Program-made: the position numbers and the translations under genes
Notes under the pieces: generated by a model
The model's database searches: none
What the model saw: the letters and a program-made list of their open reading frames with translations, nothing else
What the model was told of the DNA's origin: nothing
NCBI GenBank assembly: GCA_003599575.1
Contig: QZKV01000065.1
Location: forward strand, 124,001-188,000
Direction of reading: 5' to 3'
Length of the DNA: 64,000 nt
From: Desulfobacteraceae bacterium
Lineage (GTDB): Bacteria; Desulfobacterota; Desulfobacteria; Desulfobacterales; Desulfosarcinaceae
Part shown: in pieces, positions 1 through 9,547 of the stretch
How the letters are laid out: every line of letters starts with the position of its first letter
How positions within the stretch are numbered: position 1 is the first letter of the stretch

Positions 1-328
1 CCTCCAAATCCGCGTCCGCCCATTGGGGGTTCGGCCGGTCGGGACGGCTTTTCTCCCGGCGCAGGCGGTCGATAGCCTTGTGGCGCGCAATGGCGGTCAA
101 CCAGGTCCGGACTGAACCGGCAGGATGCCGGTAGGATGATGCATGGCGCCAAATCTGCACAAATACATCCAGGGTGATCTCTTCGGCGGCCGAGGCATCA
201 CCGACCATCTGACAGGCAAGTCCGAAAACAGCGGCCTTGTAGCGGTCGTACAGCAAGCTGAAGGCCTGCTCGTCGCCTTGGGCGATGAGGTGCATCAAGA
301 CAGCATCCGCGAAGCGTTTGCGGCTCAC
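1..328 (-). CDS. ECF-type RNA polymerase sigma-70 factor, C-terminally truncated by the window edge
   Basis: Manual translation of the reverse strand from GTG at 328: VSRKRFADAVLMHLIAQGDEQAFSLLYDRYKAAVFGLACQMVGDASAAEEITLDVFVQIWRHASSYRHPAGSVRTWLTAIARHKAIDRLRREKS; typical sigma-70 region 2 pattern. Confidence 0.82.
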   Translation of the reverse strand, partial: MSRKRFADAVLMHLIAQGDEQAFSLLYDRYKAAVFGLACQMVGDASAAEEITLDVFVQIWRHASSYRHPAGSVRTWLTAIARHKAIDRLRREKSRPDRPNPQWADADLE

Positions 329-668
329 AGGATTATCCCCTGCAAAAGGTTCCGAAGAGGGGTCTTCGGATTTCCGCCAACTATTACGAAGTCCTCCAAG
401 TGTCAAGCAGAGCGTTGCGGGGCGCAAATTTCGGAAAATGGGTCGAAGCCTCGGAATCCGGATCGGAATTTCATCCCATCGTCTATGCATCAAGCCGAGC
501 CGCCCTGCAGAAAAAAGAGCCAAATCCAAAATCCAACATCTTGCGTATAGATAATCACAAGGATCATCCATCATCTGTGCCGTCGCGTCACAACAAAACG
601 GCCGAACTTAATAACCGCGTTTAGCGCATATCATTCAGCACGCAGCGTACGTCGCAAAGGAGCTTGCC

Positions 669-1088
669 ATGAAAAAAATCATGATCAGCCTGTTGGCGAT
701 CGGTTTTGGGGCCTTTATTGTTACGGCCGTTTCGGCCGATCACCACGCCGTCAAACTCAGCATGAAGGAGGGCATGGGCAGCTATCTGACCGATGCCAAG
801 GGCATGACACTCTACTGGTTCACTAAAGACACGCAAGGCATGAGCAACTGCAATGAAGGTTGCCTGGACAAATGGCCCATCTATTATAACGAAACCATCG
901 CGGCGACGGGTGGATTGAATTCCTCTGATTTCAGCACCATCACCCGCGCCGACGGCAAAAAGCAAACCGCTTTCCGCGGATGGCCGCTCTACTACTTCGT
1001 CATGGACAAAGCGGCCGGCGACACGACCGGCCAAGGCGTCAGAGAAGTGTGGTATGTGATCGATCCGGCCAATTTCCCACCCAAATAG
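669..1088 (+). CDS. Secreted repeat protein of the COG4315 / PF03640 type, with signal peptide
   Basis: MKKIMISLLAIGFGAF signal peptide; repeats GSYLTDAKGMTLYWFTKDTQGMSNCNEGCLDKWP and GWPLYYFVMDKAAGDTTGQGV; RBS AAGGAG upstream. Confidence 0.85.
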   Translation: MKKIMISLLAIGFGAFIVTAVSADHHAVKLSMKEGMGSYLTDAKGMTLYWFTKDTQGMSNCNEGCLDKWPIYYNETIAATGGLNSSDFSTITRADGKKQTAFRGWPLYYFVMDKAAGDTTGQGVREVWYVIDPANFPPK

Positions 1089-1367
1089 GATCTCCCCCGC
1101 CAACGAACGGCCATCCGCCCGGGTGGTCGTTCGTTGAATCCTGAACGCTCCCAGCCTGTGAACAAGATTTCCAAACGATGCCCCCGCGTAGCATTGCACA
1201 TTGTGCAAGCTGAATCTTATCCATCCAGAATTGCTGGCCACCGCGCCGCCGCCCGCTTAGAGCCCTTGCGGACAAACCTCAGGTTATATATAGTAAACGG
1301 CTCTGGCGACGCGCGGTGCCCGCGGTGCCGTGCATGCCCTTATCAATCGATCAGGAGGTGGAGTTAC

Positions 1368-3047
1368 GTGAGCAACGATGCCAATAAAATCATCTATTCC
1401 ATGATCAAGGTGAGCAAGTTCTACGATCAGAAGCCGGTCTTGAAAGAGATCTCGCTGTCCTATTTTTACGGCGCCAAAATTGGTGTGCTGGGTTTAAACG
1501 GCGCCGGCAAAAGCTCACTGCTGCGCATTATGGCCGGCGTGGATCAGAATTTCAATGGTGAAACCGTGCTGGCGCCCGGTTACAGGGCGGGCTTCCTGGA
1601 ACAGGAACCCCTGGTGAACGTGGACAAAACCGTCCGGGAGGTCGTGGAAGAAGGTGTGCAGGAGACCGTCGATCTGCTCAAGACCTTTGAAGAAATCAAC
1701 AACAAGTTTGCCGAACCGATGAGCGACGCGGAGATGGACAAGCTGATCCAGCGCCAGGGCGAGGTCCAGGAAAAATTGGACGCCCTGGAGGCCTGGGACC
1801 TCGATTCCAAGCTGGAAATGGCCATGGACGCCCTGCGTTGTCCGCCCGGCGATACGCCGGTGGAGGTGCTGTCGGGCGGCGAGAAGCGGCGCGTGGCCTT
1901 ATGCCGGCTGCTGCTGCAAAAACCGGATATACTTCTTCTGGACGAGCCCACCAACCATCTGGACGCCGAAAGCGTGGACTGGCTGGAGCACCACCTGAAG
2001 GCGTATGCCGGCACCGTCATCGCCGTCACCCACGACCGCTACTTTCTGGACAATGTGGCCGGCTGGATTCTCGAGCTGGACCGCGGCCACGGCATCCCCT
2101 GGAAAGGCAACTACTCCAGTTGGCTGGCCCAAAAACAGGAGCGCTTGCGGCGCGAAGAAAAAAGCGAAAGCGCCCGGCAGAAGACGCTGGCCCGTGAATT
2201 GGAGTGGATCCGCATGTCTCCGAAAGGCCGCCATGCCAAGAGCCAGGCGCGCATCAGCGCCTATGAGAAGCTGCTCTCCCAGGAAGCCCAAAAGCGGGAC
2301 AAGGAGCTGGAGCTTTACATCCCGCCCGGACCGCGGCTGGGCGATATGGTCATCGAGGCCGAGAATGTCGGCAAGGCTTTCGGCGACCGCCTGCTGCTGG
2401 ACGGCATGAGTTTCCGCCTGCCGCCCGGCGGCATCGTCGGGGTCATCGGGCCCAATGGTGCGGGTAAGACCACGCTCTTCAGGATGATTGTGGGCGAAGA
2501 AACACCCGACAACGGTACGATCCGCTTCGGAGAGACCGTCAAGGTGGCCTACGTCGATCAAAACCGCGCGCTGGCCCCTGAAAAGAGCATCTGGGAAGAG
2601 ATCACCGGCGGCAACGAACAGATCGAGCTGGGCAACCGCCTGGTCAACTCACGCGCCTATGTGGCCCGCTTCAATTTCTCCGGCACCGACCAGCAGAAAA
2701 AGGTCGCTGCGCTTTCCGGCGGCCAGCGCAACCGCGTGCACCTGGCCAAGGTGCTCAGGGAAGGCGCCAACGTACTGCTGCTCGATGAACCGACCAACGA
2801 TCTGGATGTCAATACGTTGCGCGCCCTGGAAGAAGCGCTGGAGAATTTCGGCGGCTGCGCCGTGGTCATCAGCCACGACCGCTGGTTCCTGGACCGCATC
2901 GCCACTCACATCCTGGCCTTCGAAGGCGACAGCCGGGTGGTCTTTTACCATGGCAACTGGAGCGAATATGAAGAAGACCGCAAGCGCCGGCTGGGTCCTG
3001 CAGCCGAAAGACCGCACCGCATCAAATACCGGCAGCTGACCCGGTAG
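1368..3047 (+). CDS. ettA: ABC-F ATPase, energy-dependent translational throttle protein EttA
   Basis: Two Walker A (GLNGAGKSS, GPNGAGKTT), two LSGGE/LSGGQ signatures, LLLDEPTNHLD and LLLDEPTNDLD; GTG start at 1368 preceded by AGGAGG. Confidence 0.94.
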   Translation: MSNDANKIIYSMIKVSKFYDQKPVLKEISLSYFYGAKIGVLGLNGAGKSSLLRIMAGVDQNFNGETVLAPGYRAGFLEQEPLVNVDKTVREVVEEGVQETVDLLKTFEEINNKFAEPMSDAEMDKLIQRQGEVQEKLDALEAWDLDSKLEMAMDALRCPPGDTPVEVLSGGEKRRVALCRLLLQKPDILLLDEPTNHLDAESVDWLEHHLKAYAGTVIAVTHDRYFLDNVAGWILELDRGHGIPWKGNYSSWLAQKQERLRREEKSESARQKTLARELEWIRMSPKGRHAKSQARISAYEKLLSQEAQKRDKELELYIPPGPRLGDMVIEAENVGKAFGDRLLLDGMSFRLPPGGIVGVIGPNGAGKTTLFRMIVGEETPDNGTIRFGETVKVAYVDQNRALAPEKSIWEEITGGNEQIELGNRLVNSRAYVARFNFSGTDQQKKVAALSGGQRNRVHLAKVLREGANVLLLDEPTNDLDVNTLRALEEALENFGGCAVVISHDRWFLDRIATHILAFEGDSRVVFYHGNWSEYEEDRKRRLGPAAERPHRIKYRQLTR

Positions 3048-3072
3048 AAAAAGGTCAATAACGCGCTGTACA

Positions 3073-4710
3073 TCAGATCGGCAGCTTCATCCGGCAGGCC
3101 TGGGCGAAGTCTTCGGGGTAGTGGCCGTTGATCCAGCGCAGCTGGGCTTCGCTGAAGGCGCCGGGCGATTCGGGCAGGCGGGGCAAAAAGACATACAGCA
3201 GGCGTTGGTCGCTGCCCGCGATATCGAAGCGTTTGCTGTATTCGATCACGCTGATCATGGCCGCGCCCATGGCCGTCAGGATGCGCATGGCCAGCAACAG
3301 CGCCCGATCCAGCGCCGCGCGAACGGCCGCATCCGCCTCCAGGAGGTTGCCCACCGGGCCGCGGGTCATCACCTGCAGCTCCCACTGGGAGGTCTGGGCC
3401 TTGGGCACGAACAACATGAGATGCTCGTCCTGATGGACCACCAGATCGCTCGGCCGGTCGGAGCGGCCGTCCATGCGCCGATTGGCGGCGATGGCTTTCT
3501 GATAGCACTCGAAAAAGGGTCGGCCGGTCAGCCGGCGGTACGCCTGGATGAATTCGTGAATCATATCCCCGCAGGCAAACGCGGGCAGGGCCTTATCGCC
3601 CTCTGCGACAACAGCCGGAACCGCGGCCGGAATCAGCGCATACTGCTGGTGGATCTGCTGGTGGGAGGCGTGCAGGCGGTAGCCGTTGGGCGCGTAATCA
3701 AAACCGTAATTCCAGCCCCAGAGAGTCGCATTGAAAACCGCGGCCTTGCCCCCGCCCAGCGACTCAAGAACGGATCGGCGCAACAACTCCAGCTCGTCCA
3801 CCGATAGCTCGCTGCGTCCCGCCGGAGTTTTGATATCGAGCGATTCGGCAAGGCGCAGGTAAGTGCGCTGGTAGTAGAGATGGCGCATGCCGCGCATATC
3901 CTCGGCGGTCAAAGAACCGGCGGCATAGCGCACGGCATCGTGGGCCATGTTGGCCGCATAATGGCCCCAGGGAATGTAGCTGTTGCGCCGCAGGTATTCG
4001 AAAACGTGACTTCCGTTGCGGCGCCATTCGCCCACAATTTCGCTTTGCCCCTGAACGCCCGGCCGCAGCACCATCACCTCCTTGTAGGCATCCGGCAGGA
4101 AGGGGTTGTTGGCCACCGTATCGAACAGGGCTTGATCGCTGATCTTGGGCTTGAGCCGGCCGCATGCATCGGCGGCAAACACGAGGCCCGCGGGCGCACC
4201 GCTGGCCGGATCGCGCACAAATTCGCAACAGCTGCCGGCCAGGCGCACCAGATCATCCGCATCGCTGGATGCGGCGGCGACCGCCAGCTGGACCGGCCGC
4301 GGCAAGCGGGCGAACAAGCGCTCGATGCGGTCGCCCGCGTCCGCGGGGCCGCCAAAAACGGACTGCAACGTCTGGGACAATGACATTGGAGCGCGGCAGG
4401 GAATGGCGATGGCGCCCGGATCCCGGGCCGCCCGGTCGGCCCAGGGCTTGCCGATATAGGTGGTTCCCCTGAACGGAAAAGGATTGGCGATCTCGAATAT
4501 GGGATCCGCGCCGGGCTCGTCCACATCGCCGGCCGGAAAGTTGGTCGTGTTTAAAAGTACCGCGCCCTCAGCGTTGCGCCCCAAGGGCAGAAGCGTGTCC
4601 TGCGTGCGCAGGTTGGCCGCTGAAAAACTGGGCCGGTGCAGGCCATAGACAAAACGGCCTTGGGGAGAAACGCAGGTGCGAAGCATAGGAGAAATGGTAT
4701 CGCTGCTCAT
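3073..4710 (-). CDS. Conserved hypothetical protein, possible HIT/GalT-like fold (YRLHASHQQIHQQYALIP motif)
   Basis: Long 545-aa ORF with coherent protein composition; His-rich motif HASHQQIHQQ resembles nucleotidyltransferase-type His triads. Confidence 0.6.
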   Translation of the reverse strand: MSSDTISPMLRTCVSPQGRFVYGLHRPSFSAANLRTQDTLLPLGRNAEGAVLLNTTNFPAGDVDEPGADPIFEIANPFPFRGTTYIGKPWADRAARDPGAIAIPCRAPMSLSQTLQSVFGGPADAGDRIERLFARLPRPVQLAVAAASSDADDLVRLAGSCCEFVRDPASGAPAGLVFAADACGRLKPKISDQALFDTVANNPFLPDAYKEVMVLRPGVQGQSEIVGEWRRNGSHVFEYLRRNSYIPWGHYAANMAHDAVRYAAGSLTAEDMRGMRHLYYQRTYLRLAESLDIKTPAGRSELSVDELELLRRSVLESLGGGKAAVFNATLWGWNYGFDYAPNGYRLHASHQQIHQQYALIPAAVPAVVAEGDKALPAFACGDMIHEFIQAYRRLTGRPFFECYQKAIAANRRMDGRSDRPSDLVVHQDEHLMLFVPKAQTSQWELQVMTRGPVGNLLEADAAVRAALDRALLLAMRILTAMGAAMISVIEYSKRFDIAGSDQRLLYVFLPRLPESPGAFSEAQLRWINGHYPEDFAQACRMKLPI

Positions 4711-4743
4711 AGCGGACTTTGAATCGCTTTTTCCAGGAAAAGA

Positions 4744-5379
4744 CTATTCGCTGTAAATGACCGCCAATATCTTCGCCTGCCCGTCTTGTGCCGTCAGCAG
4801 ATGGGGCGTGGCGGAAAGATAATAAGCGCTGTCCCCGGGCTGCAATTCGAAACGTTCCTCGCCAATGCGCAGCAAAACGGTCCCTTCCAGGACATGAATG
4901 AATTCTTCCCCGCCGTGCACGGACAGCTCGTCGTCCGGCATCTCTTCCAGTTGCACCATCAGGGCTTCCATATGCCGGCCTTTAACTTCCGGCGCCAGAC
5001 TCATATAAGTGTAAGCCGAACGTTGCCCGCGCGAAGAGGAAGACCGGGTCACCACCTTGCGCTCGTCCCTGCGCGTGACGGCATACAGCTTCTGGCCTTC
5101 ACCGGCGATGAGACGCTGCAGGGCGCTGTCCAAGGCCTTGCTGAGTTTGATGATGGTACCCAGCTGGGGACTGATGGCGTTTCCTTCGATGTCGCGCAGC
5201 GTTTTCTCATCAAAACCGGTCAGGTGCGACAACTCGCCGATGGAGAGTCCCTTTTCTTCGCGCAGCCGGCGGATGCGGTCGCCGATCTGTTCGCGGCAGA
5301 TATCGTGGCAGGGCGCAATGTCGCCGGTGAGATCTTCAAAATAGTCCACGTTGATCGGCGGTTTTTTTTCATTTTCCAT
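4744..5379 (-). CDS. XRE-family transcriptional regulator with C-terminal cupin domain
   Basis: N-terminal HTH (IGDRIRRLREEKGLSIGELSHLTGFDEKTLRDIEGNAISPQLGTIIKLSKAL) and cupin (VHGGEEFIHVLEGTVLLRIGEERFELQPGDSAYYLSATPH); start chosen at MENEKKP. Confidence 0.9.
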   Translation of the reverse strand: MENEKKPPINVDYFEDLTGDIAPCHDICREQIGDRIRRLREEKGLSIGELSHLTGFDEKTLRDIEGNAISPQLGTIIKLSKALDSALQRLIAGEGQKLYAVTRRDERKVVTRSSSSRGQRSAYTYMSLAPEVKGRHMEALMVQLEEMPDDELSVHGGEEFIHVLEGTVLLRIGEERFELQPGDSAYYLSATPHLLTAQDGQAKILAVIYSE

Positions 5380-5381
5380 GG

Positions 5382-6560
5382 TCACTCTCCTTGTTTGGTC
5401 CGCAGATGCTCCGGCAGGGCGGCCTTCGCGCCCCAACCCTCGGGCATTTTCTGGCCAGGCTTCTCCTTGCGTTTTTCTTTGCGCACCTTCAATCCCGGGC
5501 GGGCGTAACCCGGATGCCCCTCTTTAATGGTGCGCCCGTTGATGGCCGCCTCGGAGCGCAGGCGCTGGCCCACTGTTTTTTCCATCTGGCGGCCCAGCCA
5601 GAGAATACGATCCACATCATAACTGTGTTCAATGCCCATTTCATCGATCTGCACCAGCAGATCCTCCAGGCACACCAGGCCGACAAAGCGCGGATCGTCA
5701 TAGTAGTAATCGCCGGTGCCCGGCACGGGGCAGTCGTCCAGGAAATTGGAAGGCTGGCCGCCCATGCCCCCCAGAGTGGCCTCAAAATGACAGATCCCGG
5801 CCTGCAAGGCCGCCAGGACCGACGCCGAGGCCACACGCTTGGTCTCATGAAAATGGGCAATGTGCAAGCGCGTATCGGGTATCGCATCCAGAATCATGGC
5901 GAAGTAGCGATACACCTGGGGTGCGGAGGCGCTGCCGTCGTGGTCGGCATGCTCGATGTCGTCGGCCCCGATCTCAAGCCAGCGCTTGGTGAACTCAACC
6001 GCATCTTCCAGAAGTGTGGCGCCGCCGATGGGGCTGCCCCAGATCGTGCTCACCGTTCCGCACATCTTGATGCCCGCGGCGCGGCATTTGCGGATGCAGC
6101 GCTCGGCTTCGGCCCAGTACTCGGGCAGGGTGCAGCCCGAATTGGCGAAATGATGTTCTTCTTCGGTGGAGACCATCATCAGCACGCGATCGGGTCCGAT
6201 GCCCTGCTCGCGCAACCGGATGGCACGATCCACGGCCGGTTCGCGGATGGTGATGGCCGTCAGCACGAGTTCGTCATAGTTGATGCCCTTGCGCGCGCAG
6301 CGTTCCTTGAAGCGCTCGCTGCGCAGATGCTTGAACAACACTTCGGCATCTTCGAACTGGGGCATCAGGAACGGATTGCCCAGGTTGGTCACCTCGATGT
6401 TGCGGCAACCCGCAAAAATCAGCTCCTCCAGGTAGAAGATCTTGGCACGCGTGGAGATAAACTTCTCCAAATGCTGGAACCCGTCACGAATGGTGATATC
6501 GCCGATGGTGACCTTGCGCGGCATGCGTGGAAAGATCTTCCAATAATCATACTCGGTCAT
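5382..6560 (-). CDS. HMGL-like (pyruvate carboxyltransferase / HMG-CoA lyase family) enzyme
   Basis: TIGDITIRDGFQHLEKFI start of TIM barrel, HIAHFHETKRVASASVLAALQAGICHFEATLGGMGGQ motif. Confidence 0.85.
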   Translation of the reverse strand: MTEYDYWKIFPRMPRKVTIGDITIRDGFQHLEKFISTRAKIFYLEELIFAGCRNIEVTNLGNPFLMPQFEDAEVLFKHLRSERFKERCARKGINYDELVLTAITIREPAVDRAIRLREQGIGPDRVLMMVSTEEEHHFANSGCTLPEYWAEAERCIRKCRAAGIKMCGTVSTIWGSPIGGATLLEDAVEFTKRWLEIGADDIEHADHDGSASAPQVYRYFAMILDAIPDTRLHIAHFHETKRVASASVLAALQAGICHFEATLGGMGGQPSNFLDDCPVPGTGDYYYDDPRFVGLVCLEDLLVQIDEMGIEHSYDVDRILWLGRQMEKTVGQRLRSEAAINGRTIKEGHPGYARPGLKVRKEKRKEKPGQKMPEGWGAKAALPEHLRTKQGE

Positions 6561-6671
6561 GGTTGCTCCTTTGTTGATTCGTGATTGCTGCTAATTCAAA
6601 CCGTTGGTTCGTCGAACCGGTCAACTCTTCGGATGCCGCCACCCGATTGAAGAATCGACCAAATACCGATT

Positions 6672-7451
6672 TTATTTCCCTTTATAGACCGGCTTGCGTT
6701 TTTCGCGAAAGGCGGCCAGGCCTTCCAGCCGATCTTCGGTGGGTATGCACACCCAATAGGCATTGGATTCGATGGCCAGACCGGTGTTCAAATCGGTCTC
6801 CAAGCCACGCTGGATGGCGTACTTGGCCTGCTGCACGGCGATCGGGCCGGATTCGCAGATCTCCGCGGCCAGGCGCCGGCTCGCATGCAATAGTTCTTCG
6901 GGTGGATGGACATGGTTGACCAGGCCGATCTTCAGCGCCTCCTGGGCGTCGATGCGGCGGCCGGTGAAAACCATCTCCATGGCGATGCCTTTGCCGACCA
7001 GCCGGGGAAGGCGCTGGGTGCCGCCGGCACCCGGTATGATGGCCAGGCGCGCTTCGGTCAGCCCCATCACGGCGCTTTGGGAGGCCATGCGGATATCCGA
7101 GGCCAGGGCCAGCTCCAATCCGCCGCCGAAAGCCGCGCCGTTTACGGCCGCGATCACCGGCCGGGGAAACTGCTCGATGTCGTCCATCAGCCGGCGGATG
7201 GCGAATATGAACGCCTTGACCTGCTCGGGAGTCATCCCGGCCCGCTCCTTGAGATCGGCGCCGGCACTGAAGGCCTTGCCCGCACCGGTGATGATGAGCA
7301 CGCGGATGGCCGGGTCAAAGCGCAGATTCGACAAACGTTGCGCCATGGCATCCAGCATGGCGACACTGAAGGCGTTCATGGCATCCGGGCGGTTGAGCGT
7401 CAAAGTGGCGATGCCGTCCGCAATCTCACAGGTCACAAGGTTTTCTTCCAT
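6672..7451 (-). CDS. Enoyl-CoA hydratase/isomerase family protein
   Basis: GAGKAFSAGADLKE, AAVNGAAFGGGLELALASDIRMAS, PGAGGTQRLPRLVG. Confidence 0.94.
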   Translation of the reverse strand: MEENLVTCEIADGIATLTLNRPDAMNAFSVAMLDAMAQRLSNLRFDPAIRVLIITGAGKAFSAGADLKERAGMTPEQVKAFIFAIRRLMDDIEQFPRPVIAAVNGAAFGGGLELALASDIRMASQSAVMGLTEARLAIIPGAGGTQRLPRLVGKGIAMEMVFTGRRIDAQEALKIGLVNHVHPPEELLHASRRLAAEICESGPIAVQQAKYAIQRGLETDLNTGLAIESNAYWVCIPTEDRLEGLAAFREKRKPVYKGK

Positions 7452-7560
7452 GCAAACTCCTCACCGGCGTCACCGGATTCTATTGAGTCTCTGTATGTGT
7501 AACGATGCAGCCATGCCATCCAATCGACAGAAAGCCCTCACTCTGCACTTTTTTTTGCAT

Positions 7561-8709
7561 TCAACAGCCGATGTGCCTGGATATCACGATGCGCTGCACC
7601 TCCGAAGTGCCTTCCCCTATTTCCAGCAGTTTGTGATCCCGGTAAAATCGTTCCACGTGGTAGTCTTTCATCAGTCCATAGCCGCCATGGATCTGCACGG
7701 CGTGGTCAGCCACCCGGCCCATCAACTCAGAACAATACAGTTTGGCCATGGCCCCCTCCTTGCCGAAGGGCCGATCGTGGTCGCGCAACCAGCAGGCCTT
7801 GTAGAGCAGGTTGCGGGCGCATTCGATTTCCGTGGCGCAATCCGCCAGCTTGAAGGCCACGGCCTGGAATTTGGAGATGGGTTGACCGAACTGCTCGCGC
7901 GTGCGGGCGTACTTGATGGCCAATTCATAGGCGCCGATCGCCCCCCCCAACCCCATGGCGGCAATGGACAGGCGTCCGCCGTCCAGCGTTTGCAGCATCT
8001 GGTGAAAGCCATCGCCCCTGCGCCCCAGAATATTGGCCTGGGGTATGCGGACATCGTCGAAATAGAGTTCGGCCGTATTGGAGGCGCGCCACATCATCTT
8101 GCCCTTCATGGCAACGGCCTTGAATCCGCGCATGCCGGGCTCCACCAGAAAGCAGGTATATTCGGGCTTGCCGCCCGGTCGGGTACCGGTGACCGCCTGT
8201 ACCGTAACGCCCAAAGTCATATCGCAAGCGGCATTGGTGATAAAAATTTTGGATCCATTGAGCACCCAATCGGCACCGTCCGGAACGGCGGTGGTCTTGC
8301 TGCCGCCCGCATCCGATCCGGCCGTCGGCTCGGTCAGGCCGAAGCCCCACAAGGCTTCTCCGCGGCACAACGGCGGCAGAAACCGGTGCTTTTGTTCCTC
8401 AGTGCCGAAATAGTAGAGCGGGCCGATGCCCAAGGAATTGGCGGCGGCAATGGTGGCGGCCTGGGAACCGTCCACGCGGGCGATCTCTTCCACGGCGATA
8501 ATATAGGAAAGATAATCCAGCCCCTGGCCTTCATAGCCTTCCGGCACAACCATGCCGAACAACCCGATCTCGCCCATCTTGCGCGTCAATTCGGATGAAA
8601 ATTGTTCGCCTTCATCCAGGTCGGCGGCCACCGGTGCGATCTCTTTTTCGGCAAAAGAACGCACTTCCCTGCGGATCATCTCCTGTTCACGGGTCAAGTC
8701 GAAATCCAC
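7561..8709 (-). CDS. Acyl-CoA dehydrogenase
   Basis: FGLTEPTAGSDAGGSKTTAV, YARTREQFGQPISKFQAV, QIHGGYGLMKDYHVERFYRDHKLLEIGEGTSEVQRIVIS; GTG start at 8709. Confidence 0.95.
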   Translation of the reverse strand: MDFDLTREQEMIRREVRSFAEKEIAPVAADLDEGEQFSSELTRKMGEIGLFGMVVPEGYEGQGLDYLSYIIAVEEIARVDGSQAATIAAANSLGIGPLYYFGTEEQKHRFLPPLCRGEALWGFGLTEPTAGSDAGGSKTTAVPDGADWVLNGSKIFITNAACDMTLGVTVQAVTGTRPGGKPEYTCFLVEPGMRGFKAVAMKGKMMWRASNTAELYFDDVRIPQANILGRRGDGFHQMLQTLDGGRLSIAAMGLGGAIGAYELAIKYARTREQFGQPISKFQAVAFKLADCATEIECARNLLYKACWLRDHDRPFGKEGAMAKLYCSELMGRVADHAVQIHGGYGLMKDYHVERFYRDHKLLEIGEGTSEVQRIVISRHIGC

Positions 8710-8722
8710 AGCTTCCTCCTTT

Positions 8723-9343
8723 TTAGGTCCTGGTCGCAAACTCGGCCGGACTCTGCTGAAAAGCACGGGATGCTTGCGCGGCCATCAAGCCGTTCAAGAC
8801 GAATTTTTCATAGATATCGGCAATTTCATCCACGGATAAGCGGCCGTCGGGCCTGAACCAGAAGGCGCCTGCGGTACACAAGGTCAAAATCGCGTAGGAA
8901 AGGATCTTCATATCACAGTTCTCATAAACGCCCTGATCCACCCCCTGGCGGATCAGCTCCTGAAAGATGCGTTCATAATCATCGCGCCGGGCCACGATGA
9001 CGCTGAGATGATCCTCCGTGAGCCCTCGCAACTCGCTGGTGGCGATAAAGGTTTCCTTTTGCCGATTCAGATGAAAAGAGACATGGCTGCGGATCGCAGC
9101 CCGCATGCGGCCTTCGATATCGCTGGCATCGGCAAGGTGGTTCTCAAGGCTGCTCAGCAGATCCTGCATGGTGGATTGCATGATGCTGAACAGCAACTCC
9201 TCTTTTCCGGGGAAATGATAATAAATACTGGCCTTTTGAATACCACATCCCCTGGCAATATCGCTGATGCTGGTGGCGTAATAGCCTTTGCGGAAAAACA
9301 GGTCGACGGCCACGCTTTTGATCGTATCTTTCATCGATGCCAT
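8723..9343 (-). CDS. TetR/AcrR family transcriptional regulator
   Basis: MKDTIKSVAVDLFFRKGYYATSISDIARGCGIQKASIYYHFPGKEELLFSIM HTH. Confidence 0.94.
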   Translation of the reverse strand: MASMKDTIKSVAVDLFFRKGYYATSISDIARGCGIQKASIYYHFPGKEELLFSIMQSTMQDLLSSLENHLADASDIEGRMRAAIRSHVSFHLNRQKETFIATSELRGLTEDHLSVIVARRDDYERIFQELIRQGVDQGVYENCDMKILSYAILTLCTAGAFWFRPDGRLSVDEIADIYEKFVLNGLMAAQASRAFQQSPAEFATRT

Positions 9344-9547
9344 TAAATGCGTTTCTCCTCGTCGACCCGGGTAGCCGGCGTTCGAGCGGTCGGGAGGCAC
9401 AGCGGATGGGCGGGTTCAAGCTTACCGACCGGTCGTTAGGTAAAATCAACTTAGCTGCGCGGATTTGGCTTGTCAAGTATTATGAAGGAAGCGCAGCCAT
9501 TTCTTATTCAGCGGCCTCGGGAAGGTAAAGACTCCCATGGCTTGCGC

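Noticed and set aside
5391-6584. 397-aa plus-strand ORF opposite the HMGL-like gene
   Set aside because: Shadow ORF without recognisable motifs.
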